Part shown: positions 47,220 to 57,100 of the stretch, piece after piece
Layout: each line of letters opens with the position of its first letter
How positions within the stretch are numbered: position 1 is the first letter of the stretch
DNA from: Trichostrongylus colubriformis
Taxonomy: Eukaryota; Nematoda; Chromadorea; Rhabditida; Trichostrongylidae
NCBI GenBank assembly: GCA_963978905.1
Contig: OZ022258.1
Location: forward strand, 36,207,282 to 36,271,281
Length of the DNA stretch: 64,000 nucleotides
Direction of reading: 5' to 3'
Program-made: the position numbers and the translations under genes
The notes under the pieces: generated by a model
What the model was told of the DNA's origin: nothing
The model's input: only the letters and a program-made list of their open reading frames with translations
The model's database searches: none

Positions 47220-47771
47220 ACTCTATATATAAAGCAGAAGTTTGGTGTGTTTGTTTGTCTGTGTGTGTGTGTGTCTGTCTGTCTGTCTGTCCGCTCACCT
47301 CATAATGCATTCTTAACTAAACTGCTGTCTGGAGAGGTCGGGCAAGTTGGGATTGGGTAGGGGCTTATCTAAGCGTACAGAGCACATAAGAACTAAGCCT
47401 AGCTCCGCCCACCGTGGGCGGGGCTTGCGTGGAAATCCGCTCACCGCATAATGCGTTCTTAACTGAACTGCTGTCTGGAGAGGTCGCGCAAGTTAGAGTT
47501 GGGTCGGGGCTGACCTAAGGGTACAGAGCACATAAGAACTAAACCTAGCTCCACCCACTGTGGGCGGGGCTTGCGCGGAAACTGCCGGTGCTCAAATTTG
47601 AGTCCACGCTCAGGTTCCAACAATCAGGCAAGCTAGAATTGGGCCTGTAGAGGTCGGGCAAGTTAGGAATGGGTTGGGGTAGGCCAAAATGTACGGAGCA
47701 CATGAGGCAAGTAAGGAATGGAATCATACTCTATCATCTATTCTATATATAAAGCAGAAGTTTGGTGTGTT

Positions 47772-47806
<35 letters not shown>

Positions 47807-49885
47807 ATGTGTGTCTGTCTGTCCGCTCACCGCATAATATCTCGCGTCGCAGTAAAGCTGGGATCCTGAATTTCAAAAATAATATAGGGGTGTTAAGGGG
47901 ACATCAATGGTGAGGGAACGGAAGTGATAGCAACTGATAAGGGCTGATAAGGAGCCCCGAAAGGCGAATGGCGGGAAATTCATATCTCGCGTCGCAGCAA
48001 AGCTGGGATCCTGAATTTTTAAGGTGATGTAGGGGTGGTAAGGGGACATTAATGGTGAAGGAACGGAAGTGATAGCAAGTGGTAAGGGCTGATAAGGAGC
48101 CTCGAAAGGCGAATGGCGGGAAATTCATATCTCGCGTCGCAGCAAAGCTGGGATCCTGAATTTTTAAGGTGATGTAGGGGTGGTAAGGGGACATTAATGG
48201 TGAAGGAACGGAAGTGATAGCAACTGGTAAGGGCTGATAAGGAGCCTCGAAAGGCGAATGGCGGGAAATTCATATCTCGCGTCGCAGCAAGGTGGGATCC
48301 TGAATTTTTAAGGTAATGTAGGTGGTAAGGGGACATCAATGGTGAGGGAACGGAAGTGATAGCAACTGGTAAGGGCTGATAAGGAGCCTCGAAAGGAGAA
48401 TGGCGACGCAGCTGTGGAAAGGAGGCATTACCTAGGGATACACCGAGGGTACCTATGTCACTCCCACACTCCACCGTCAACCATTTACAACCTGTCTGCA
48501 CCACATACACCCCTATCTCATTGTTATGATGTCTCAACTGAACTGCTGTCTGGAAAGGTCGGGCATGTTAGAATTGGGTAGGTGCTGACCTAAGCACACA
48601 GAGCACATAAGAATTAAGCCTAGCTCCGCCCACTGTGAGCGGGGCTTGCGCGGAAACTGCCGGTGTTCAAATTTAAGTCCACGCTCAGGTTCCGAAAATC
48701 AGGCAGGCTAGGAATGGACCTGTAGAGGTCGGGCAAGTTAGGGATGGGTTGGGGTAAGCCAAAATGTACGGAGCACATGAGAGGCAAGCTAAAACCAGAA
48801 TGGTGTGTTTGTGTGTGTGTGCATGTGTCCGTTTTTTGTCACATAATCTACTCTCAACTCAATGGCAACGTGGAGAGGTCGGGCAAGTTGGGGATGGGTA
48901 GTGGTTGACCAAAGTGTGCGGAGCTCATTAAGGACTAAGCCTAGCTCCGCCCACCGTGAGCGGGGCTTGCGCAGAAATGGTTGAAAAAATCGGCTAAATC
49001 AAGAGTGGGCCTGTAGGGATCGGGCAAGTTAGACTCGGTAGGGCCTCATCTCAACTCTATCCTGGGGGGGTCGCGCGAGTTAGGAGTGGGTAGGGGCTGA
49101 CCTAAGCGTACAGAGCATGTAAGAACTAGGCCTAGCTCCGCCCGCCATGGGTGGGTCTTGCGCCGAAATCGATGAATAAACGAATTTAGGTCTTCGCTTA
49201 GGTGTTGGAAATCGGGCAAGTTAGGAAAGAGTTGTTGAAGTCGCGCAAGTAAGGACTGGGAGGGTCTGACCAAAGTGAAGGGAGCACACAACAAGCAAAT
49301 TAGGCAAGGGCCTGTGGAGGTCAGGCAGGTTATTACTGGGTAGGGGCATATGTACGGTGCAGTTCTGAGTCTAGCTCCGCCCACCATGTGCGGGACCTGC
49401 GCTGAAACCGATGGGTGCTCAAATTTAAGTCTTCGCCTGGGTTCCGAAAATCGGGAAGGTCGGTAATTGGTCTGTTCAGGTCGTGCGAGTATGGACTGGG
49501 TAGGGACAGACCAAAGTGTAGGAAGCACACAGGAAGCAAATTAGGTACGGGCGTGTGGAGGTCGGGCAGAGGATTGGGTAGAGGCCATGTGTACGGAGCA
49601 CATAAGTTCTGAGTCTAGCTCCGTCCACTATGGGCGGGACCTGCGCCGAAACCGATGGGTGCTCAAATTTAAGTCTTCGCCTGGGTTCCGAAAACCGGGA
49701 AGGTCAAGCATGGGTCTGTTCAGGTCGTGCGAGTAAGGACTGGGTAGGGACAGACTAAAGTGTAGGAAGCACACAAGAAGCAAATTAGGTACGGGCGTGT
49801 GGAGATCGGGCAGGTTAGGATTGGGTTGGGGCCAACCCATGTGTACAGAACACAGAAGTTCTAAGCCTAGCCCCGCCATAATTGC
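47220..49885. repeat. Satellite field: ~160-bp CGGGCAAGTTAG units with GTCT microsatellites
   Basis: About a dozen diverged units of the type GGTCGGGCAAGTTAG-GATGGGTAGGGG-CTGACC-AAGTGTACGGAGCACA-...-CTAGCTCCGCCCACCGTGGG-CGGGGCTTGCGC. Two units begin with CTATATATAAAGCAGAAGTT followed by (GTCT)n at ~47222 and ~47744. Open frames in this field are periodic artefacts. Some units contain the hairpin CCGCCCACCGTGGGCGG. Confidence 0.85.
47841..48405. repeat. 145-bp satellite, four head-to-tail copies
   Basis: CTCGCGTCGCAG starts at 47841, 47986, 48131 and 48276, an exact 145-bp period. Related single or double copies occur inverted at 52320-52640 and direct at 60526-60660, each next to a GT/CA microsatellite, so the unit travels together with that sequence. 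Confidence 0.9.
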
Positions 49886-50059
49886 AATATTAGTACCACA
49901 CTCACAACGTGACTGTTTGTCCTCGGTTACTATTAGGAAGTGATGTGGTATAATCAGGAGTATCTCTCGGCATTCAGTTAAGGCCTATTTCTTCTAGAAC
50001 ATGCACGTTACCATTAGGAAGTCTAGCACCCGCCCGCATTACCCGAACACTGTCTTTAA

Positions 50060-50671
50060 CCCATTGACGACCGTGTGACACGACGTCGTGTCACACCATG
50101 TTGGCCGCGTGGGACCGTGTGACACGATGTCGTGTCACAGTTACTTTCGCGCATTGTTTTCAAAATTCTAAGCAAATATTTATATATTATATACCCATCA
50201 TACATATACATTATTGTGAAAAAGGTTGTTCATAGAAATAGCTTTTAGTTGCTGAGTTATATTTAAATATATGGGTGGGTAACTGGTTCTTGGAGCACAT
50301 TTTGGGCTCGCATTGAAACAATAACGCATAAATAATGCTGGCATTGTGCCCTTAGCAAAATAAAGGGGTATACTTGGGATTGTAATCATTAATCTGACAA
50401 CAAAACACCAAATGGCTACTATAACTCCAAATATCTCCAGATGGGAAAGAACAATTTGTAGTGGCCGCATGTTATCAAAACTCGGCGCAGTTACAGTCCC
50501 TATATCTCAAATATGGATAACTACACGAGCTAAACATGAAAATATGACGAGTGGAAATTTTTTTGAAGAGAAGTGCATTTTCAAAGCCGCGTCCTACCAT
50601 GTCGCGAGCGTGAGAAAAAGGCGCGCGGTCCCACGCGCCAGACAAGTGAAAACGGCGCGGTCGTCAATGGG
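50060..50671. mobile_element. piggyBac-type MITE (612 bp) at TTAA
   Basis: TTAA-CCCATTGACGACCG at the left (50056-) and CGGTCGTCAATGGG-TTAA at the right (to 50675): TTAA duplication and CCC ends, the piggyBac hallmark. Just inside the left end, the palindrome GACACGACGTCGTGTC and its near-copy GACACGATGTCGTGTC stand ~45 bp apart, bracketed by CCGTGT. No transposase frame. Confidence 0.88.
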
Positions 50672-50675
50672 TTAA

Positions 50676-51510
50676 GTGAGTCTTTTTTGTCATTTGCTCT
50701 CTCTGCACCGCGGTCGTATACAGCATTTTATTTTCAGTGTAACAATAATTCATAGTATAATAGCTTTTTAGGAAGGAAAACTGTTTCTTTGAGGAGATTA
50801 GGCACATGCTCCCCGGTACTGAAAATATGTGCACGATGTTACCACTGTCGGGTATACACAAGTCATACGTAATACAATTGCAATACAGACCAGTGCAGAA
50901 ACGCACCACGAAGTACTGTCCCTGAGCATTTTTTACAATCAAAAAAAAAAAAATAGGCCGCTCATTACCACTCTTAGGATCCTCATATGTTACGTTCATT
51001 GATTCATCCATCCTTGCGGGTGTATGTGTGAATTAGAATTCCATCGAACTTCATCATCAGAAGAGCAATGGTGAAGACCATGTGAACCTGTGTACTATGT
51101 ACTATTGCTAATGCTGCTCTGTGGTTCAGTTACCCCTCAGCTCAAGCAACGAACGAGTATCTGATTTAAAAATAATATATGCATTGATATGTCACATATT
51201 CTCTTCTTTTCGTAGTCTTCATGACTGACATCGTTCTGAATGGCACGGTCTCGTTTCGTACTCCGTCGGTGGGCAGTAGTTGCTTGCTCTTCTATGTCGC
51301 TGTCGCTGCCGATAATCTGAGATGTCAGGGATAAATGAGCAGGCCATAAAACTTATGCCGCACAACCGCCATAGTGTTTTTTACAGTAACCAGTTCTCGC
51401 TGCGCGATGTACCTCGTGCGTCTCATGGCAGTAGTGGCATGCGGCATATGCATAAGTTAACAGGGCTAACTCAGCGATATGGTTTAGCAAATATAAGACA
51501 CACAGCTTTG
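50676..51510. other. Intergenic; one unexplained minus-strand open frame
   Basis: 50664-51011 minus is open for 115 codons from ATG (MDESMNVTYEDPKSGNERP, then FFFLIVKNAQGQYFVVRFC) but contains a 13-base T run and runs into the piggyBac MITE; no family recognised. May be a gene fragment. Nothing else seen. Confidence 0.3.
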
Positions 51511-51657
51511 AATGTTAAAGAAAATTGCGACTCCAAAATATTCATTCAAAAAACTCAAAAGACCCCTCAAAAGACTCCTCAAAACTTTTGATACTTTTGA
51601 GGTGTCTTTTGAGATTTTTGAAAAAATATTTTGGAGTCGCAATTGTTCTTAAACATT
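51511..51657. repeat. 147-bp hairpin-forming inverted repeat
   Basis: AATGTTAAAGAAAATTGCGA...TCCAAAATATT pairs with AATATTTTGGAGTCGCAATT...AAACATT; the inner part is built of CAAAAGAC-CCTC words that also pair with the other arm. Arms ~65 bases with few mismatches. Fold-back MITE or hairpin RNA source. Confidence 0.75.
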
Positions 51658-52319
51658 CAGATAACCATAAGACTCCGGAACTGCACAATATTAAAACACA
51701 CAGTTTCATTGAAATTCACACTTATGCGGCCGAAATCATCCATGGTGCCGAGTTCTGGTATGCTTTCGACCCTCTGCTCGCATCATGATAGCCTACTGAA
51801 GCGTTCAGAACTCGGTAAAAAGAATGCAATCGTTTTTATTTACGCAATTACTCACTCTTCGAACGGTCCATCTAAACGGCACTACTCCGACAACCCAACA
51901 TTCCTGCATGCCAACTCAGTGTGCTGACACCTAATGCGACGTCAGCACACCACAAAACTTCTGCGGGTGTACGTGGTGTATATATAGGTAGAATGTGCTA
52001 CAACAATATAGCCTATATATTGGTCTAATAATATGTCTAATAATATAATAATACCAGTTGGGCGGGCGCACACTACTGCGCGCGTCACACATGGAAGCAT
52101 ATTAATTGGGCTTGATCGATACCAGTTGATCAGTATCATCATTTAAACGGTTCGCAAAAACAGGGAATTCAAAACGGGAAAAGGAAACAGAACCCCTCCC
52201 GTCAATCTCGTCCTTCCGCATCAGTCGATATGGATCAAACGCATTTTGCATGCTTCCATGTGCGACGCGCCAGATTGTGCACCCACCCAAATGGTATGTG
52301 AAATTCAGAGATATCATCT
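51658..52319. other. Intergenic, low-complexity TATA-rich segment
   Basis: Contains a short hairpin GTGTGCTGAC...GTCAGCACAC at 51919-51948, then ATATA-rich sequence (51975-52050). GGAAGCAT-ATTAATTGG near 52090 and CATGCTTCCATGTG near 52249 are inverse (ACATGGAAGCAT...ATGCTTCCATGTG), suggesting a ~180-bp fold-back insertion. No gene. Confidence 0.45.
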
Positions 52320-52680
52320 TTGCTGCGACGCGAGTTATCAATTTCCCGCCATTCGCCTTCCGATGCTCCTTATCAGCCCTTATCAGTTGCTATCACTTTC
52401 GCTCCCTCACTACTGATGCCCCCTTACCACCACCTATATCACTTCAAAAATTCAGGGTCCCAGGTTGGTGCGACGCAGGATATCAATTTCCCGCCATTCG
52501 CCTTCCAAGGCCCCTTATTAGTCCTTATCAATCTCTATCAGTTTCGCTCCCTTACTATTGATGTCCCCTTACCACCCCCTATATCACTTTAAAAATTGAG
52601 GGTTCCAGCTTTGCTACGATGCGAGATATGAATTTCCAGTCAAGCACACAGACACACACACACCAACAGACACACTTAGC
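52320..52680. repeat. 145-bp satellite relatives, inverted, plus CA microsatellite
   Basis: Two and a half copies of the inverse unit (TTTCCCGCCATTCGCCTTCC, CCCCTTACCACC, TATATCACTT) end in (CACA)n at ~52646-52675 and TTAGCCGATTATA. The mirror arrangement TATAATCGGCTAGGTGTGTCTG then CTCGCGTCGCAG is at 60450-60540. Confidence 0.8.
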
Positions 52681-52688
52681 CGATTATA

Positions 52689-53574
52689 CAGGGTAGGGCA
52701 AAATTACGGAAACCAGGCGCGGGCGCGGAACTTTGACCCCTGAGGCGCTCCTCGGATTTGAAAAGCTTTTGCTTGTTTTTATACGATTCAGTGCAACCTT
52801 CTCTACCGAACAGCCCAAAAATTTCTTTGATTTAAAATGATGAGGCCATTTCCTCACCGGACTTCCATCGACCTGCACCGCCGAGAATTCGGAGCGGTTG
52901 ACACGTCTGAAGGTGCTAGGAAGTCTTGTATCGATAGCATTCGCAGGGTTCACAGAATTAGGAAACATTTCCTATCGACCAGGACGTGGGAGACGGACTT
53001 CTGTCACGACCAAGGCGATCATCAAGAAGCTGCACGATGGTCTGCGTTCGAAGCCCGCGCGGTCAATTCGGAAGATGGCAGAAGAAATGTCGATTTCTAC
53101 GTGATCGATGGGCAGGATTGTGAAAGGTCACTTGAAACTGAAGGCATACAAGCAAGGAAAAGAACAGTTTCTTTCTATCGACAGCAAAAGGAAGAGAGAA
53201 CAACGGTGCAGGAAAATTTCCTAGATTTCATCGCCTTTTCTGAATGGTCTCCCAGTTCACCGGACCTCAACCCACTCGATTTCTCTGTTTGGAGTGTCCT
53301 CGAGTCTGAGGCATGCTCAAAACCCCATCACGGTCTCAATTCCTCGAATACAGCGCTGGAGAAAGCATGGGGTGAGTTGGACCAAGACTACCTCCTTGCC
53401 ACGGTCAATGCGTATCCGGAGCGTCTTCGAGCCTGAATAGAAGTGAAAAAGTAGTGCTGTTTGTTCAGTTTTTTTTTTCTGGAGAATGAATCGGTGATGA
53501 ATATTTTTTCGTTCTTGCTGGAATAAGGTTTTTGGGTGGCATCAGTTTAGTTTCCGTAATTTTGTCCCACCCTG
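52689..53574 (+). mobile_element. Tc1/mariner-family element, internally deleted (886 bp)
   Basis: TA-CAGGGTAGGGCAAAATTACG at the left and CGTAATTTTGTCCCACCCTG-TA at the right. Frame pieces: N-terminal DNA-binding domain (YRPGRGRRTSVTTKAIIKKL, ARSIRKMAEEMSIS), then a frameshift, then directly the C-terminus FSEWSPSSPDLNPLDFSVWS, KAWGELDQDYLLATVNAYPE. The catalytic middle with the first two acidic residues is missing. A 199-codon open frame (52837-53436) mixes wrong and right frames. Confidence 0.88.
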
Positions 53575-54110
53575 TATATAGAAGGATGTGGACAATATGG
53601 CCTTACATTGAGAGTCCAGCATCAATTAGATCACCATACACTGAGCGGTCGATTTCTCTATGATCCCCTATCACAAATACACACTTGCGGACATACGGAC
53701 ATACAGACCGACATACCAAGCGACACACAAAGTTAGTGCTTTATATAATAGAGGGATAATCATTTTCTGTGTGACCGCGGATATAGGTGTACGTGAGAGC
53801 TGACGGTGCACTATGCTAAGGAAGCTGGCGTAATGCAGCCAGATTCAGCTTCGAAAGACTGCACAGGTCGCTACCTTTTTCAGAGCTCCGTGAAGAGCGG
53901 CGTCTCTAGCCCTACCACTGAGATAGGGTGCGCGATACGCACATAGATAGCAAATTTGAAGGGCTTCTCTACGCACATAGATAGATAGCAATTTGAAGGG
54001 CTTCTCTACGCACATAGATAGATAGCAATTCTGAAGGTCTTTTCAAGGCATCGAGCTTATTATGAACTAGGGTATTATGTGTACTGTCGTAATTTGCTTC
54101 ACTCCTGAAG
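53575..54110. repeat. Short tandem repeats downstream of the TSP1 gene
   Basis: CGCACATAGATAG(ATAG)CAA-TTTGAAGGGCTTCTCTA occurs about three times at ~53937-54040 (period ~38). Before it, CGGACATACAGACCGACATACC words and a TTTATATAATAGAGG motif at ~53741. The 3' UTR of the minus-strand gene probably lies in the right part. Confidence 0.65.
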
Positions 54111-57100
54111 TTACTGTGGCCAGCCGTGCCGCTCTGTAACGCATATATTCTTGTGCCAACAAAATTCTTCAGGTTGTACTGGTCTTAAACAGATTGCATT
54201 GCTGCATGCTAGCTTTTCATTACATCGTCCGTGCAAGGCCAACTCACCTATCGAGTCGTGGGCATGTCCAGAGGGCCTTTCCGTTATACATAAGCTCTTT
54301 CTGCTTTGGACTCCGCAATTACAGACTGACCATTCTGACCAGTCAGCTAAAAAGCCGTTATTCATACAATGCAAAATGATGTCAAAGAAAATGTTCATCC
54401 GAATGGTACCGTTCTCTCTTGACATTCGAGTTTCGCCGTCAACATTTTGCTTGTCCACTTTGATTACTGGATCACTTGATGCGTCATCTTTGAGTACGAA
54501 CGATTCTTGCTCGGAAATCACTTCCACACCCGAGGGAAGCCGTGAGAAAGTCTGAAACGATCAAGTTGGGAGTACTGTTTCCTGTAACTAGGTAGTGGAA
54601 AACACAGGAATAAAGTAGTGGTTAGTAAAACCAGTGTACAGAAGGCTGTAAGTGCTTCACAAGCAAAGTAAAATTTCTGTTGGACCCTACCAGAAGAGGG
54701 TCATAACTTCCGAAATGAGACCGATGGGGCTCAATTTCGATAGGGTTTCAAATGCTGGCTTCAATTACGAGTGCCATAACTGGAAGATGCATTCCCGAAC
54801 GAGTGGCGAGGGTCAAAACCTTGCTTGTAATAATGACCCATTGACGTGGAACTTAGTCTACTCATCAAAAGGTGTAATCCAGGGGTGAACTCACCGTTCA
54901 CCATCTCTATTACAAGAGAGCTGCCACTGAGTCACGACGACGGTTGCTGCACACACGGTGACCTTCGTTGATGCTTACTTTTCAAGCAACGTATCTCGCC
55001 GAAAAGACATCGCAAGCAAACTTTGACTTCCCTTACTCGCTTCTGAGTGGCATTTTGCGGTTTCGATTTTCATCAATGGGATTTGCGTTCGTGACGCTAT
55101 CGGTCCATCTAGGTCTCATATCAATGTCCCTTGGCAAGTTATATACTCTTTGTGGTTGGAAGCAGTGTTACGCATGAAAGTGATCTTGGTGTTCCATTGT
55201 AGCCGAAATGCAGCGGATTTGCAGTAATGTTCATTCTTCATTTCGCAGTATCGTGCTGTTAATTTACTTCAGATTACTATGGGCCTCAATGCCACATAAT
55301 GGCAACTCTCGACTAGCAAAATCTTGAAAGCAGTAGAAGAGCAATTCCGTAGGTTTCCACTTCAAGCCAACGTTTTACCAACCTGTAAGCTTTTTTATTT
55401 CTTCCCAAATTAGAAACCTGCAACTCAGCTCCTCATGAAAGTCATTACTTTGGATTAAGTTCCATAGCTTTCACTTACAGAAGACTGAAAATCATGTCGT
55501 GGCACTTGTGGTATGCGGGGGATGCCACCCCTTATTGGACGATATGCCATCCCACATACATACATGGTACATGGCATCTCGTTCACAATAACTGCGCCCT
55601 CGACCGATAGAACGGCTCACTGTCTCAGTAGTACCAAACATTTCTACTAAAAAAGGAGGACTTGTTGAAAAGTTCGAAAGCCGCACGCAGGAATGGGAGG
55701 TTTTCGTCGATTCAACCCAGGGACAGAACGTTGTCGCACGACTTATTGAATGTAAGTATGAGGGGAATTTTGCTTTCAATTGCGTTGCTTCATCGAGGAG
55801 ATAGGGTGGTAGGAAAGAGACGAAAGAGCTACTTTTGTGCTTGAGGCGCCGGAAGCTTGGATACTAACCAGCACTCGAAGTGATTGCTAGTGGTGTTTGA
55901 TTAAGCTGGAGAGCTCTTTTGCAAAATTGGAAACAGTGATTTTCCAGTAATCTGTGGGTTGCCAGTAGGTCACACCCTACTCATCTCCTCTACAAAACTG
56001 CAGATGCGTAATAAAAACAATGCACATGAGACAGTGGCTGGAGTCCAATCACATACATAAGTCAGTGACCTACCGTATCAGCGTCGTCGTCAATTTTCTC
56101 AACGGGGACAGCCTCGACGATGGGTTGACTCGTTTTCTCGCTCATCATCCTTTCCACATTGGCTAACATCCACGAGAGAGCTCGCGCAGTGTCGCCTTCT
56201 ACCTTCTGTAAAAGAGGTGTGACCCAGGACTCGAGAACCTCAAAGCATACATTCAGTGTTGAATTCTTTTTGAATACTCAATTTGCTCTTGATGCTCTTA
56301 AAAGCGTTCCGACTCTCTACTATTCTTGTCGCATAAGATTGCATGAATGGTTTGGCACAACATCCACGCTACTATGGGTGTGATATCTTCTATATTAGTG
56401 GGCATAAACTCGAGTCTAACTTCTTTCATACGTCGTCTTTTAACGCAACACACCTCTACAAACATCCTATCACCACCACTTAGGCAGCGTTCATAGTTTT
56501 GGAATTCGGGAACTGCAGGATTGCGGAATTTGCGGAAAAGCATTAGATGGGTATCGATCGGGAGAATTTTAGAATTTGCGGAATTGTGGAAATGCAGAAT
56601 TGCGGAATTTACGGAAAAGCATTAGATACTTGTCGATTTTCATGCAACGAAGAGACAAGAGGCTTAGAGGAAGGAGGAATGGAATGTGCGGAATTTGCAG
56701 AATCGTAGAATCTGCGGAATCGTATTTTTTACGTATAAGAGACTTATCGATTGGAGAATCGCGGAATTTGCGCAATTGTGGGATCTGCGTAATCGTGGAA
56801 TTGGCGGGAAAGCAAAATCGTGCAAATGGATAAGATACGTATCGTTTGGGAGAAATGAGGAATTTGCGGAATGCGGAATGGTGGAAATGCAGAATTGTGA
56901 AATTCGCGAAAAGTTTTGATACTTATTAATTCCCATGCTACGAAGAGACGAGAGGATTAGAGAATCTAAGGAGCGAGAAATGTCTTCATTTCCGCCAGTT
57001 CCAGGATTCTGCAAATTCCATGATTCTGCATTTCCGCAAATTCCACAATTCTTCCAAGTGATACGTATCTATTCTTCTCTCCACAATTCCGCAAATTCCG

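Noticed and set aside
47904..48537. 96- and 162-codon minus frames with internal peptide repeats
   Set aside because: The peptide repeats arise from the 145-bp satellite period; not a real repeat protein.
49046..49879. Open frames rich in LPSPYSHDLNRP-like repeats
   Set aside because: Products of the ~160-bp satellite units read in one frame.
52837..53436. 199-codon open frame as an intact gene
   Set aside because: It lies inside a Tc1/mariner-family element; its first half is out of frame with the transposase, its second half is the transposase C-terminus.
55604..55750. Plus-strand open segment reading GGLVEKFESRTQEWEVFVDS before a GTAAGT donor
   Set aside because: Within an intron of the minus-strand gene, no start or partner exon found, family not recognised; too weak to annotate.
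56576..57014. Asn/Ile/Arg-rich frames on both strands
   Set aside because: Translation of the GGAATTTGCGG array, not coding.
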